Below, one piece after another: positions 43,467 through 55,461 of a DNA stretch of 64,000 nt (the stretch's first letter is position 1; each line of letters begins with the position of its first letter). The translations under genes were made by a program, and so were the position numbers. The notes below the pieces were generated by a model. The model did not search any database. It worked only from the letters and a program-made list of their open reading frames with translations, and was not told where the DNA came from. Source of the stretch: Myxococcales bacterium (GTDB taxonomy: Bacteria > Myxococcota_A > Polyangia > Haliangiales > Haliangiaceae); NCBI GenBank assembly GCA_016716835.1, contig JADJUW010000001.1:248001-312000 (forward strand), in the 5' to 3' direction.

Positions 43467-43499
43467 CCTCGGTAGGCGCGCGCGGAGCGCGTAGGCTAG
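43463..43499. terminator. Hairpin between convergent genes, possible bidirectional terminator
   Basis: An outer stem CTAGCCT / AGGCTAG encloses a GC-rich inner stem (CGCGC / GCGCG). The stop codons of both convergent genes lie in the outer stem. No T-run follows on either strand, so factor-independent termination is uncertain. Confidence 0.4.
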
Positions 43500-44092
43500 G
43501 GCAACGTGGCTGGCGTGGAGGAGGTGCGGGTGAGGTGCTTGTACGCGATATACGAATTCGCCACCAGCGAGCCGACCGCCGCGATGCCAATGGCCGCGGT
43601 GTGCGCGATCATCGAGCTGGTGCTATCGATTTGTTCTTGGCCCATTTGGGTGGCCAGCGATAAGCCGATGGCAAGCGGTGGCTTAACGAGCAGCATCTCG
43701 AAGGCCGGCAGGAGCGCGACGATCCCCGCGAGCGTGCCGACGCCCCAATAGGCCGCGAACGTGGCGACGCTGGCGATGGCCTTGAGCCCTTTGCCCACCA
43801 GGGTGCGCTTCACTATCAACGCCATGGCGGCGCGCACGCCGGCCTTGCGCGGCCGCGCCGACGGTTCGACGCCAACGCGCTTGGTAGCCTCGATCGCTGG
43901 TGGCGTCGATCGCTTCGACGTGAGCTGAAGCGTCGCGCCACGTCCGCGCGCCGGTACGCGCGCCGTTGAATGGACCTGTTTGACGGTGAGCCGACTACTC
44001 TTGCCCGGAAGCATCCGGGCCGCAACAGCCGCCGAAGGCGCAGTTGTGGCGAGACATAGGCAGCACATGATAATGGCGGTCAGTTTGTTCAT
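43496..44092 (-). CDS. Secreted or membrane protein of unknown function
   Basis: 198 residues. Signal peptide (IIMCCLCLATTAPSAAVAA), a basic unstructured stretch (30-90), then two hydrophobic segments (VATFAAYWGVGTLAGIVALL and SMIAHTAAIGIAAVGSLVAN). Probably an envelope protein. No family recognised. Confidence 0.62.
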   Translation of the reverse strand: MNKLTAIIMCCLCLATTAPSAAVAARMLPGKSSRLTVKQVHSTARVPARGRGATLQLTSKRSTPPAIEATKRVGVEPSARPRKAGVRAAMALIVKRTLVGKGLKAIASVATFAAYWGVGTLAGIVALLPAFEMLLVKPPLAIGLSLATQMGQEQIDSTSSMIAHTAAIGIAAVGSLVANSYIAYKHLTRTSSTPATLP

Positions 44093-44389
44093 GTCAGCTT
44101 AGATAGCAACTGGCATGCCAACGCGCCTCGCCAACTAGCCGTGGCCGCGGTTGGATACTTGGCGCCTCCACTCGATCTATATATGTCTGGTGTATTTACT
44201 ATATGTTGTCAAAGTGACACGGCGCGCCACATCACCTCGGTACTTACGCCTTGGCGCGCCGGCTCGCCGGGCCGAGCTGGGGTCACGTGACCTCGCTGAT
44301 TGGCTAGCCTAGCCACCGAACCGGCAGCACAGCGCGATTGCGAGCATGGAAGGTCGCACCAGCCTGGTGCCGTGGGCGGCCGGAGAGGC
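44093..44389. other. Intergenic region of about 300 bp
   Basis: Contains an AT-rich stretch around 44175-44215 and two GGCGCGCC palindromes, but no gene or repeat I can support. It is downstream of the lipoprotein gene at 44390 and upstream of the gene ending at 43496. Confidence 0.5.
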
Positions 44390-45673
44390 CTACTGTTCCA
44401 GCTTCTCGCCGGTGAATTCGCCGGGGAAGATCGCCTTCTTGACGATCAGCGAACCGAGCCAGTGGCCGTCCTCCAGCTTGGTCGAGCCCTCGGGCGTCGA
44501 GTAGCCGCGGAGCGCGACCACCGAGAGGTCGTCGGCGATGGAGTCGAGCTTGTCTTTGACGTAGTCGACCAGGCTCGTGACCATCTGCTCGCACGCGGCC
44601 AGCGCGAGCGCCTCGAGCACCGGATCGCCCGCGTTACTTGCCAGGCCTTCGCAGTTGATGACGCCGGAGAGCGCGTCTTCCGCGGTGTCGTAGTCGGTCA
44701 GCGCGGCGATGGCGAAATCGACCAAGGCCGATGGAATCTTGGCGATCAGGTTGTAGTAGCGGTGCCGGTCAAAATACGTCTTGCCGCAGGCATGCAGCAC
44801 GCCGAACTCTTCGGATTCGATCACGCCCACCGCCGGCGTGCTGGACGGCAAGAACGTATAGGGCTGGCCGTTGAGCATAAAATTGATCGAATCCCAGGTC
44901 GCCGTGCCGCGGTAGGTATACGCGCAGTGCTTGCCGCCGATGGCGACGGTCATCGTGACGTTCATGTCGTTGAGGACGTCGTTGATCGTGGCCAGCACGT
45001 CGGCGACGAGCAGGATGTCATCGCTGACGTATTGGTCGATGACGCCGGGCGCGAGGCCGTTGATCAGCGCCGCGAGCGTGGCGGCCTCGACGGACCCGAG
45101 GCCAATGCCTTCGAGTTGCGACCCCTCGACGGTGCCGTCTTTAATGTCGCGCAGGATTTCGGCGACATCGCCGATGGCGTCGCCAGTGTTGCCAATTGCC
45201 TCGCGCAGGTGCAGCAGCGACTCCACCTTCCACGCGCCGCGGAGATTCAGCGGCTCATCGCGGTCGGGGCAGGCCGCCGCGCTTGGGGTGCACGTGGTGT
45301 TGCCGTTACCGGAGCACTCAAAGCCCGTCGAGCAATCATCGTGAGTCTCGCAGGCATCGTTGGCCGACACGCAGTAGCCAGTTGGTGAGCAAATCTGGTC
45401 GGCATCTTCGCAGCTGCCGTCGCTGTTGCAGAGCAGCGCGGGGTCGTCGGGCGCGGCGCATTTGCCGGCGCCACCGGTGAGATGACAAAACAGCGGCTCA
45501 GGACAATCGTCCGCGGTTTCACAGGCCTTCCCGACCTCGGGGCTCTCGGTGGTGCCTTCACATTCCTCTGGCGTCGCCAGCGTCGGATCAGTGGCGGCCT
45601 TCTTGTTGCTGCATGATGCAACAAATGCCAGCGCAAGCAGCCAAGGCAGCACAAACGAGCGATTGCGATTCAT
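44390..45673 (-). CDS. Cys-rich lipoprotein
   Basis: 427 residues. Lipoprotein signal ends FVASC. The first 120 mature residues are packed with Cys in repeats like ACETADDCPEPLFC and ACETHDDCSTGFEC, a pattern common in myxobacterial surface proteins. The rest (about 150-427) is a Cys-poor, mostly helical domain with an embedded beta region (TYRGTATWDSINFMLNGQP). Function unknown; surface location expected. Confidence 0.78.
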   Translation of the reverse strand: MNRNRSFVLPWLLALAFVASCSNKKAATDPTLATPEECEGTTESPEVGKACETADDCPEPLFCHLTGGAGKCAAPDDPALLCNSDGSCEDADQICSPTGYCVSANDACETHDDCSTGFECSGNGNTTCTPSAAACPDRDEPLNLRGAWKVESLLHLREAIGNTGDAIGDVAEILRDIKDGTVEGSQLEGIGLGSVEAATLAALINGLAPGVIDQYVSDDILLVADVLATINDVLNDMNVTMTVAIGGKHCAYTYRGTATWDSINFMLNGQPYTFLPSSTPAVGVIESEEFGVLHACGKTYFDRHRYYNLIAKIPSALVDFAIAALTDYDTAEDALSGVINCEGLASNAGDPVLEALALAACEQMVTSLVDYVKDKLDSIADDLSVVALRGYSTPEGSTKLEDGHWLGSLIVKKAIFPGEFTGEKLEQ

Positions 45674-45763
45674 GGCGGGAAAGCTATCAGCAAATCTGCT
45701 GACTATAAGAAGTCAACGCGTCGATTTTTCAGTGGAGCGGCGGCCTGGCGAGTGTGCGGTGTT

Positions 45764-46588
45764 TCACGGTCGCCACAGCGCGCAGCGCATGGAAAGGGAA
45801 CCAAGATCAAATCCTTGGCAAGGAAACTCAATAGTATCAGCCTCTTCGGAGGCACCAGCGGCATAGAGGAGCGGCAGATAGTGTTCGGGGCTTGGGTGCG
45901 CGAGGCGGCCATGTTCAGTGCCGATCGCCTGCCTAAGGAAGTCGAGATCGTGCCGCGCCATGGCGGCGGCGACGTCGCGATCAAACGCCTCGGCCCATGC
46001 CGGCGTTTCAGGGTCGGCGCGATTCATTTGGCCAATTGCGTGCCGAAGATTATGCGTCAGGTTGCCACTCGCCAGGATGAGCACCTGCTCACGTCGTAAC
46101 GCGCGCAACGCCCGGCCTATGCCAACGTGCTCGGTCGGCGAGAGGTTGGTATCCATGCTCAGCTGCACCACCGGAAGGTCCGCATGTGGAAACATGTGCA
46201 TGAGCACCGACCACGCGCCGTGATCGAGGCCCCACGCCTCGTCAAGGGCGGCCGTCGGCGCCGTGGGCCCAAGCAACGTGGCGATCTGCGCCGCAAGCTC
46301 GGGCGCACCCGGGGCGGGATATTGGATCTCGTAGAGCGCGGGCGGAAAGCCGCTGAAGTCGTGGATCGTTGGCGGTGCGGCGTTACGGGTTACGCGTGTG
46401 CCCTTCACATGCCAATGAGCCGAAATGACCACAATTGCTTTGGGGCGCGGCCATCTCGCGGTGGCTGAGTTTCCAAATTGCGCGCCAATTTCGCCCCACG
46501 CGGCGCGCCATGGGTTGGCGGTGATCGCATTCATTGGGCTGCCGTGCCCGACGAAGATGATAGGGGTCGGGCTCAAGGATGGCGGCAT
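45764..46588 (-). CDS. Class III extradiol ring-cleavage dioxygenase (YgiD/DODA-type)
   Basis: 274 residues, normal for the YgiD family (4,5-DOPA extradiol dioxygenase). Motifs: FVGHGSPMNAI, VVISAHWHVKGT, TIHDFSGFP, WGLDHGAWSVL; the His residues in these provide the metal site. It probably cleaves catechol-type rings; the natural substrate is unknown. It lies 15 bases after metH on the same strand. Confidence 0.9.
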   Translation of the reverse strand: MPPSLSPTPIIFVGHGSPMNAITANPWRAAWGEIGAQFGNSATARWPRPKAIVVISAHWHVKGTRVTRNAAPPTIHDFSGFPPALYEIQYPAPGAPELAAQIATLLGPTAPTAALDEAWGLDHGAWSVLMHMFPHADLPVVQLSMDTNLSPTEHVGIGRALRALRREQVLILASGNLTHNLRHAIGQMNRADPETPAWAEAFDRDVAAAMARHDLDFLRQAIGTEHGRLAHPSPEHYLPLLYAAGASEEADTIEFPCQGFDLGSLSMRCALWRP

Positions 46589-46603
46589 GGTTGGGCCAAG
46601 CGC

Positions 46604-48948
<2,345 letters not shown>

Positions 48949-48952
<4 letters not shown>

Positions 48953-50250
48953 GGAATTTTGGCGATGTCTGGCTCGGCGGCAATCAGGTTGAGAAAGCGG
49001 CGCATCGCGGCAACGCCGTCGATCATGCCTTCGTCCATGCAGACGTCTAAGACGTTGGCGCCGTTTTCCACTTGCGAGCGCGCGACGGCGACCGCGTCGT
49101 CGTACTTGTCTTCGCGGATTAGACGGCGAAATGCAGCGGAGCCGGTAATGTTCGTACGCTCGCCGATCATGACAAAATTGGTCTGCGGCGTGACGGTGAG
49201 CGGCTCAAGGCCCGAGAGGCGAAGGTAGTGCGGCGGGGTGGCGCGCCGCCGAGGTGCGACGTCGGCCATGGCGGCCGCGATGGCTGCAATGTGCGCTGGC
49301 GTGCTGCCGCAGCAGCCACCGACTAAGTTCACCATGCCCGCCTCGGCAAACGAGCCCAGCGTTTTTGCCATCGAGGCCGGCGTATCGTCGTATTCGCCAA
49401 ACTCGTTGGGCAGCCCGGCGTTGGGATAACAGGCGACGTTGGTCGGCGCGATGGTCGCGAGCGCGGCAACGTAAGGCCGCATCTCTTCGGCGCCGAGCGC
49501 GCAGTTGATGCTGACGCTCAGCAGCGGCATGTGCGACACCGATTGAAAAAACGCCTCGATGGTTTGCCCCGAGAGCGTGCGCCCCGAGCGATCGGTGATG
49601 GTGGTCGATGCAATCACCGGCACGCGCCTGCCGCGCGCGGTAAACACCCCATCGATCGCAAACAGCGCGGCTTTAAGGTTCAGCGTGTCAAAGGCGGTTT
49701 CGGGCAATAGCAAGTCAACGCCGCCGTCGAGCAGCGCCTCGGCTTGCGCCGTGTAGGCCTCGACAAGTTGGGCAAAGTTGACGGCGCGAAAGCCCGGATC
49801 GTTGACGTCGGGCGACAGCGACGCGGTGCGGTTAGTTGGCCCAATGGCGCCGGCGACCCAGCGCTGCTTGCCATCCTCGGCCATGGCGCGATCGCGCGCC
49901 GCAACCGCAACATGGGCGGCGGCGAGATTGAGCTCGCGCACGAGGTGGGTTAATTCGTAATCTGCGAGCGCAATCGAGGTCGCGGTAAACGAGTTGGTCT
50001 CGACGATGTCGGCGCCGGCGCGAAAGTATTGATAGTGAATGTCCTCGATGGCCCCAGGCTGCGTCAGGCACAAGATGTCCGAGCAGCCCTTGAGGGCAAT
50101 CGGGTGGCTGGCAAAGCGCGCCCCGGCGTAGTCCTCGTCGGCCAGCCCCAGCTTTTGAATCATCGAACCCATGGCGCCATCGAGCAGCACGATGCGGCGT
50201 TCAAAGAGCTCAGCCAGCGCCTCGCCGGATGGTGGGTACGAAACTGCCAT
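48949..50250 (-). CDS. metH: Cobalamin-dependent methionine synthase, N-terminal part (metH split by frameshift)
   Basis: 433 residues from ATG at 50250. It holds the homocysteine-binding barrel (RIVLLDGAMGSMIQ; zinc Cys in INCALG and GGCCGST) and the first half of the methyl-tetrahydrofolate barrel (MIGERTNITGSAAF). It ends within a beta strand at AAEPDIAKIP. The two parts could be translated as coupled halves, but a cut inside a TIM barrel makes an indel more likely. An upstream reading to 51006 is on the wrong strand of the next gene and is rejected. I saw no cobalamin riboswitch. Confidence 0.88.
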
Positions 50251-50452
50251 AGCCCAAGGACTTACCATTGTTTGGTGCGCTTGGCATCGGGTCCAGGGTC
50301 CGTAGGTCGGCGCCACCGCCGCCCTACCGCAGCGTCGTGGGCCGCCGAGCAGCAGCCATCGAATCGCCGCGCGGCTCGCTTCCCAAGCCTGGCGCGTCTC
50401 GCTACGATATCGCGATGATTTGCCTAGTGGTTGTGGGGAAGCGTCGCACCCG

Positions 50453-51673
50453 ATGAAACGCGCCATACTCGTCACCCAAGTGTTTTTGGCGGCGCTGATG
50501 GGCGCGTGGCTGTTTTGGTATTTAACGGCCGCGGCACAACCGACCACGAAGAAGCGCCCCAAGGGCAAGAATACGCAAGATCTAATCGACCAGGCCGAAA
50601 GCCTGCTCGCCGATGAAGGTGGTGGGTTTGCGCCAACTTCGGCTGGGGCGTTGCCCGATGCGGCGCTGCCAGATGCCGCACCGACCGATGCCATGATCGA
50701 TGCCTTGCCCGACGCGCTTATAGATGCCGCGCCTGCAACCGCGGTGGTCGACGCCGCGGGCGCGCCGGCGCCCGACGTGGCCGCGGCGGCGCCGCAGGCC
50801 GCGACGCCACGAACCCGCTTGCCCAAGCGCCAGTCGCGCAAAGAGCGTTTTGCCAGCGGCGCCAACGTGGAGCTCAAAGGCCCCGCGGAGTCGCCGCTCG
50901 CTGATCTTGGTGTGCCGCCGGCCGCCGTGCCCGTGGTTGCCGCGGCGGCCACGGCGACGGCCATGGGGTTTTGGCCGTTTTTGATGAAGACGTTGATCGC
51001 GCTCATCCAATCCCTGTTTAAGGGGATCGTCGCCGACTATTTTAAGAAAAAAGCCAAGGACGGCCAAAAGGTCAACACCGCGCGCAAGGTTGTAAACTTT
51101 TTTGGCCTCAACGTGAGACCGGCCGAGCTCGGCCACATTGCGCTTGGCGCGCTCGTTTATGGTGGCGCCGTCTATTTCACCGCGTTTGGCCTTACCTTGA
51201 AGGCCAGCGCCCTGGCCCGGCAAGAGGTGCTGGTCTCGATGTTCTACTTGCTGCGCGCCGGGGTTCGCTACGGCTATGAGCGCAAGTATCAGATCGCAAG
51301 CGAATACCGCTTTTGGTTCTCAGGCGGCCTCTTGTGCGTCGGCAGCGCGGTGCTGGGCAATCCGCTGAGCACGGTTGGCTTTGAGCTCAATACCGCCAAA
51401 ACCGCCGAGGAAAAGTCGCGCATGATCAAGATGAGCGTGCTCATGATCTTCATTGCGCTGGGCCTAGCCACCGTATTTTTTCTGCTCAATCAGGTCTATC
51501 CAACCGTGTTTTTTCAGATCGCGACCCTCGCCTGCACGGGCATGGCCCTATCGGACATATTGCCGGTGGAACCCATGACCGGAAAAAAGGTGTGGGACAG
51601 CAACAAATGGCTATGGGCGGGCCTCGTTGCCATCGTCGTGCCCGCGTTTATGCTGTTTAACTTCGTCTTGTAA
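50453..51673 (+). CDS. Membrane protein of unknown function with Ala/Asp-rich linker
   Basis: 406 residues from ATG at 50453. One N-terminal membrane segment (VFLAALMGAWLFWYLTAAA) is followed by a repeated Ala/Pro/Asp linker (ALPDAALPDAAPTDAMIDAL), a basic patch, then four or five membrane helices at the C-terminus (LGHIALGALVYGGAVYFTA; VLMIFIALGLATVFFLLNQ; WLWAGLVAIVVPAFMLFNF). No family recognised. Divergent from metH. Confidence 0.7.
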   Translation: MKRAILVTQVFLAALMGAWLFWYLTAAAQPTTKKRPKGKNTQDLIDQAESLLADEGGGFAPTSAGALPDAALPDAAPTDAMIDALPDALIDAAPATAVVDAAGAPAPDVAAAAPQAATPRTRLPKRQSRKERFASGANVELKGPAESPLADLGVPPAAVPVVAAAATATAMGFWPFLMKTLIALIQSLFKGIVADYFKKKAKDGQKVNTARKVVNFFGLNVRPAELGHIALGALVYGGAVYFTAFGLTLKASALARQEVLVSMFYLLRAGVRYGYERKYQIASEYRFWFSGGLLCVGSAVLGNPLSTVGFELNTAKTAEEKSRMIKMSVLMIFIALGLATVFFLLNQVYPTVFFQIATLACTGMALSDILPVEPMTGKKVWDSNKWLWAGLVAIVVPAFMLFNFVL

Positions 51674-51686
51674 TCAGCCGCGGTGC

Positions 51687-52484
51687 CTAAAACGCGACCT
51701 CAATCGAAGTTTCCAGCGTCGTATCGAGACCATTAATCGCAGCGGGTGGTGCGCTGTCGTACGCGACTACGAAGGAGGTCTTAAACGCGACGTCCTTGGT
51801 GATCTTGGTCTTGAGGCTAAGCTCCGAGAGCACCCTAATGTCCGCCGGGTCGGCAAGCTTGGGTTGCACGTAGATCGCTTCCGATAGCCTTAGTGCGTCG
51901 CCATCGCTCACGCTGGCAACGAGATACGTCGACAAGCGATGGTTGCGTTGGGTGTCGCCGGCATCGATCTCCTCGTCGTCAGCCAGCCGCTCAAATTCAA
52001 ACATGTAGGCCAGGCCATAGAATGCCTCGACGTGCTTGTGGGCCACGAGATTGAGGCGTGGCCCCGCGCCCGCGAGCGCGCGCGTGGTCAGGCGCCGATA
52101 GCGGTCAGCCTCGTGTTGAACAAACGCCTCTGCGGTCAAGCGTTTGGCGAGGGCGCGCCGATAGCGCAGGTGCTCGAAGTGTTTGGCCTCGATCGTTATA
52201 TCGGGATCGGTCCGATAGATCTTGCCGTAGTCGCCGCGCACGATGGCAAACAGCAAGTTGTCGCCAAATTTATAGGCCACGCGCACCGAGCCGTTGATGA
52301 CAAACATGCCGGCGCTTCCGGTCTTGAGCTCCAGGCCGCCCTCGGCGGTACCGGACACGCCGTCGGAAATATTCTTCATCTGCGATTGGACGTTGACGAT
52401 TTGCGCGTGGGCTGTCGACGCGGCGAGCGCGCACGCGGCGACCAGCACGACCAGGTCGAGATGCGGGCGGAAAGGCTTAGACAT
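51687..52484 (-). CDS. Outer-membrane protein, DUF481 family
   Basis: 265 residues from ATG at 52484, with AGGAG 7 bases upstream. Signal peptide (LVVLVAACALAASTAHAQ), then a predicted beta-barrel of the DUF481/YdiY type (LRYRRALAKRLTAEAFVQHEADRYRRL). It follows the methyltransferase gene on the same strand. Role unknown. Confidence 0.78.
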   Translation of the reverse strand: MSKPFRPHLDLVVLVAACALAASTAHAQIVNVQSQMKNISDGVSGTAEGGLELKTGSAGMFVINGSVRVAYKFGDNLLFAIVRGDYGKIYRTDPDITIEAKHFEHLRYRRALAKRLTAEAFVQHEADRYRRLTTRALAGAGPRLNLVAHKHVEAFYGLAYMFEFERLADDEEIDAGDTQRNHRLSTYLVASVSDGDALRLSEAIYVQPKLADPADIRVLSELSLKTKITKDVAFKTSFVVAYDSAPPAAINGLDTTLETSIEVAF

Positions 52485-52522
52485 GGTGAGGCTCCTAGGT
52501 GACAAAGTTGGGGCCGCGCTGG

Positions 52523-53296
52523 CTACGGCGCGGGTTTGCTAGCGGTTATGTGGCGATTGCCGGTATGCGCGGCGAAGCGCCTAAGGTCAACGTCGCCGTG
52601 GTAGCTGGGATCGAGTTCGACCCGGTGAATGCTGATGTCGGCGAACCCGACGCTGGCTAACGCCTCTGCGATCGCGTCGGTCGGCCAATAATACCACTCG
52701 TATTCGAGGTTGCAGTTTGGATAGCGAATCTTGATGAGGTCGCCAGGCGCGATGGCTGGCGTCAGCTCCGTGGCGTGGATATTCACCGTGGCGATCACAT
52801 GGGCGCGGTCCTCGGGCAATTCGGCGCCAGGCGCGTGGGTAATCACGCAACGGCCACCGTCCGCGAGGTTCAAAAAGAGGTTGCTCGCGACGCGCCGCAA
52901 GGCCTCGACGTCGGCGCAGTATTCAAAAATGAAATTTGACAGCGAGGCGTCAAACGGCTGGGCCGCATAGGCTTGCCTCACGCCGGCATCCGCGACGACG
53001 CCGTGCCAGCGCAAGCGTTGAGCGCCGGTGAGCCGGCTGGCAGTTAGCTCGATCATCTTGGCGGCCAAGTCAACCGACGTCACGTGGGCGGCGCCGCGAC
53101 TAAGCAGATGCAACGAGTACTTTCCCTCGCCACTGGGGAGATCGAGCACGCGCTTGCCGTTGACGTCGCCGAGGTGCTTGAGGCTGCCGTACATGTTCAC
53201 CCAACGATGATGCGTGTGCACCTCGGTGAGCTTGGCGTAAGCATCCGACGTTTCGTCTTCGCCCCAGGTTTGTACGTCAAAATGCGCGCGCTGCAT
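52523..53296 (-). CDS. SAM-dependent methyltransferase
   Basis: 257 residues from ATG at 53296 with AAGGA 6 bases upstream. Class I methyltransferase: motif I VLDLPSGEGKYSLHLLSRGA, acidic VTSVDLAAKM and post-motif FDASLSNFIFEYC. Substrate unknown. It begins 13 bases after the LanC-like gene on the same strand, so the two are likely co-transcribed; a role in peptide or small-molecule tailoring is inferred from this only. Confidence 0.85.
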   Translation of the reverse strand: MQRAHFDVQTWGEDETSDAYAKLTEVHTHHRWVNMYGSLKHLGDVNGKRVLDLPSGEGKYSLHLLSRGAAHVTSVDLAAKMIELTASRLTGAQRLRWHGVVADAGVRQAYAAQPFDASLSNFIFEYCADVEALRRVASNLFLNLADGGRCVITHAPGAELPEDRAHVIATVNIHATELTPAIAPGDLIKIRYPNCNLEYEWYYWPTDAIAEALASVGFADISIHRVELDPSYHGDVDLRRFAAHTGNRHITASKPAP

Positions 53297-53309
53297 GAGG
53301 ATCCTTTGC

Positions 53310-54644
53310 CTAGCGGGTTGGGGCCATCGGCGTCGTGTTGACCATAAGCGCGCGATCCCAATTGGGTTCGGTTTGAGAAACAGCGGCTTGCAAGGCTAGC
53401 CCGATGCCGCTGCTGCCAGTCAGCAACGAGATATCATCGACAAAGCCTTGCTGATGCCCTAATGACTCAAAGTCTGTCTGGCCGATCGTGCCCCACGCTT
53501 GGTAGCCACCAATGCCTTCGCCTGGACGGTGCGCCGCCAGCGTGGCCTCAAAATACGCGAGGGCGGCCTCGCGCAAGGGTTCGTCGCCCGTGGCTTGATA
53601 GAGGCGATTAAATACGTGGGCGTTGCCCGCGCTGCCGTGACATAGGGCATGGTCGCGCAGGGGGGGAGCGACTTGCGCCGCGCTTGCGCACGCCCGGGCG
53701 ATTTCGATCGCTTGCTGTCGCCAATCGCTGCGGTTAAACACCTGTGCCGCGCGCAGGATCGTCGCCGAGACGCCGAGGCCGCCATAGCACCAGGCCAGCT
53801 GGCTGCCTCCGGCATTCTGCGAGCCGACCTCGATCCAACCCGAGAATCCCGGCGTGCTGTCTTTTTTGCGCGCCCGCAATAGCCAATCCACCACGCTGGT
53901 TGCTAGCGACGCGCTCAGATCGGTTGCGAGGCCGCGCGCATGACATTCCGCCGCGAGGGCCGCAACGCCCGGCATGCCATGCGCCAAGCCGAGGTTGTAG
54001 TAACCTTCGGGTGCGATTTTTCGTTGCCACTGCGGCAACAACTCGGGCGAGGTCAGCCAGTAGCGTCCACCGAGGTCATCGGTGAGGCTGCGTTTATGCA
54101 GCGCTCCGAGCACCTCGGTGACAATTTGCTCGTGCTCGGGCGCGTTTGCCATTTCAAGGCCGATGATGCCGACCCCAACCAGGCCGCTGATGAGATCGTA
54201 GTCGGCGTTGGGCATCGCGCGCAGACGCGCCAAAATCAAGGCCGCCGCATCTTCGCCGACCGCGGCGTCGTCGTCGGTGTGCGCCTCCGCCTCTTCGTCG
54301 GCCGGTTCAAAAAGTTCGTTGGTAAGATGTGCATGCAGCCACGTTAGCGCCCCAACACCGCTGAACAAGGACGTCGAAAAACCGCGATCCACGATGTTCG
54401 CCGCAAAACGTTCCAAGCCATCCGCGACATATGCGGCATCGTCTTCTCGCTGATTGTCCTCGGCCCAGCGATAGGCAGGCAACAAGATATGCCACGGGTG
54501 GTCCGTCCCCTTGGTCGCTGCCGACGCTTCGTCGATCGCGTCGGCGCTTTGCCGCACCCCGAGGGCAATATCGTCGATAATGGCGCGCGCCCTCTCGGCG
54601 CTCGCCCCGGTCAGTAGTGGACGCCAAGGCGACGCGGCTTTCAT
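53310..54644 (-). CDS. LanC-like cyclase family protein
   Basis: 444 residues from ATG at 54644; the reading to 55025 crosses the divergent gene and is rejected. The LanC toroid motifs are present with the zinc ligands: LAHGMPGV, LAWCYGGLG (Cys) and LCHGSAGNAH (Cys-His). LanC enzymes close (methyl)lanthionine rings; LanC-like proteins elsewhere act on other thiol adducts. No LanB, LanM or LanKC is beside it. Two RiPP-like precursors lie 5-7 kb downstream on the same strand. A substrate link is speculative. Confidence 0.85.
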   Translation of the reverse strand: MKAASPWRPLLTGASAERARAIIDDIALGVRQSADAIDEASAATKGTDHPWHILLPAYRWAEDNQREDDAAYVADGLERFAANIVDRGFSTSLFSGVGALTWLHAHLTNELFEPADEEAEAHTDDDAAVGEDAAALILARLRAMPNADYDLISGLVGVGIIGLEMANAPEHEQIVTEVLGALHKRSLTDDLGGRYWLTSPELLPQWQRKIAPEGYYNLGLAHGMPGVAALAAECHARGLATDLSASLATSVVDWLLRARKKDSTPGFSGWIEVGSQNAGGSQLAWCYGGLGVSATILRAAQVFNRSDWRQQAIEIARACASAAQVAPPLRDHALCHGSAGNAHVFNRLYQATGDEPLREAALAYFEATLAAHRPGEGIGGYQAWGTIGQTDFESLGHQQGFVDDISLLTGSSGIGLALQAAVSQTEPNWDRALMVNTTPMAPTR

Positions 54645-54783
54645 ACGAAAATGGTAACAGAACAATAGCGGCCTTGCCGAGACACCCAAGGCCGCAATCG
54701 GAATTCGCCGTGGGGGCGGATGTATGGGCTGCGCGCACGTCTGCGCGCTAGGAAAACCATGGCGGCTTTGGTATAGCAGCGCC

Positions 54784-55461
54784 ATGGATCGCCAAACCGC
54801 CGTGCTTGACTCAATTCTTGAAGCCGTCGGCCAGACGCCGCTGGTGCGCTTGGCACGGGTCGGCAAGGGGCTGCCCGGTGAAATGCTCGCCAAGTGCGAG
54901 TTCGTCAGCCCCGGCGGCTCCATCAAGGACCGCATCGGCGTCAAGATGTTGCTCGACGCCGAGGCATCCGGTCGGATTAAGCCTGGCGACACACTTATCG
55001 AACCGACATCGGGAAATACCGGCATCGGGCTTGCGATGGCGGCCGCGGTGCGCGGCTATCGCGTCATCATCACCATGCCCGAGAAGATGAGCCAAGAAAA
55101 ACAAGTGGTGCTCGAGGCCTTGGGCGCTGAAATCATTCGCACGCCGACCGAAGCGGCGTGGGACGCGCCAGAAAGCCACATTAGCGTCGCCAAGCGCCTG
55201 CGCGACGCCATTCCCAACGCGTATATCTTGGATCAATACAGCAATCCGTCCAATCCGGGCGCGCACGCCGAGGGCACGGCGCGCGAGATTATTGCGCAGA
55301 CCGGTGGCAAGCTTGATGCCATCGTGATGACGGCGGGCACCGGCGGCACGATCAGCGGCGTCGCGCGCGTTATCAAAAAAAGAAATCCCAGGCTGTCAGA
55401 TCATAGGCGTCGATCCCGAAGGCTCGATCTTGGCCGGTCCGGGCGAAATCAAGAGCTATAA
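54784..55461 (+). CDS. Cystathionine beta-synthase, PLP domain (5' part, frameshifted)
   Basis: PLP-dependent fold-type II enzyme that makes cystathionine from serine and homocysteine. ATG at 54784. PLP lysine in SPGGSIKDR, phosphate/substrate loops EPTSGNTGIGL and TAGTGGTISGV. After VARVIKK an A7 run (55375-55381) shifts the frame, and the tail RNPRLSDHRR is nonsense. With six A it reads KKEIPGCQIIGVDPEG and joins the next segment, giving 455 residues. Close to metH, so both homocysteine fates are encoded here. Confidence 0.85.
   Translation: MDRQTAVLDSILEAVGQTPLVRLARVGKGLPGEMLAKCEFVSPGGSIKDRIGVKMLLDAEASGRIKPGDTLIEPTSGNTGIGLAMAAAVRGYRVIITMPEKMSQEKQVVLEALGAEIIRTPTEAAWDAPESHISVAKRLRDAIPNAYILDQYSNPSNPGAHAEGTAREIIAQTGGKLDAIVMTAGTGGTISGVARVIKKRNPRLSDHRRRSRRLDLGRSGRNQEL

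Noticed and set aside
50251..50452. Cobalamin riboswitch upstream of metH
   Set aside because: The gap to the divergent gene is about 200 bases and no B12-box-like sequence was seen.
50251..51006. Upstream extension of metH to 51006
   Set aside because: Overlaps the oppositely oriented membrane-protein gene and is an Ala-rich antisense shadow.
54645..55025. Upstream extension of the LanC-like gene
   Set aside because: Antisense to the start of cystathionine beta-synthase; the real LanC fold begins after 54644.
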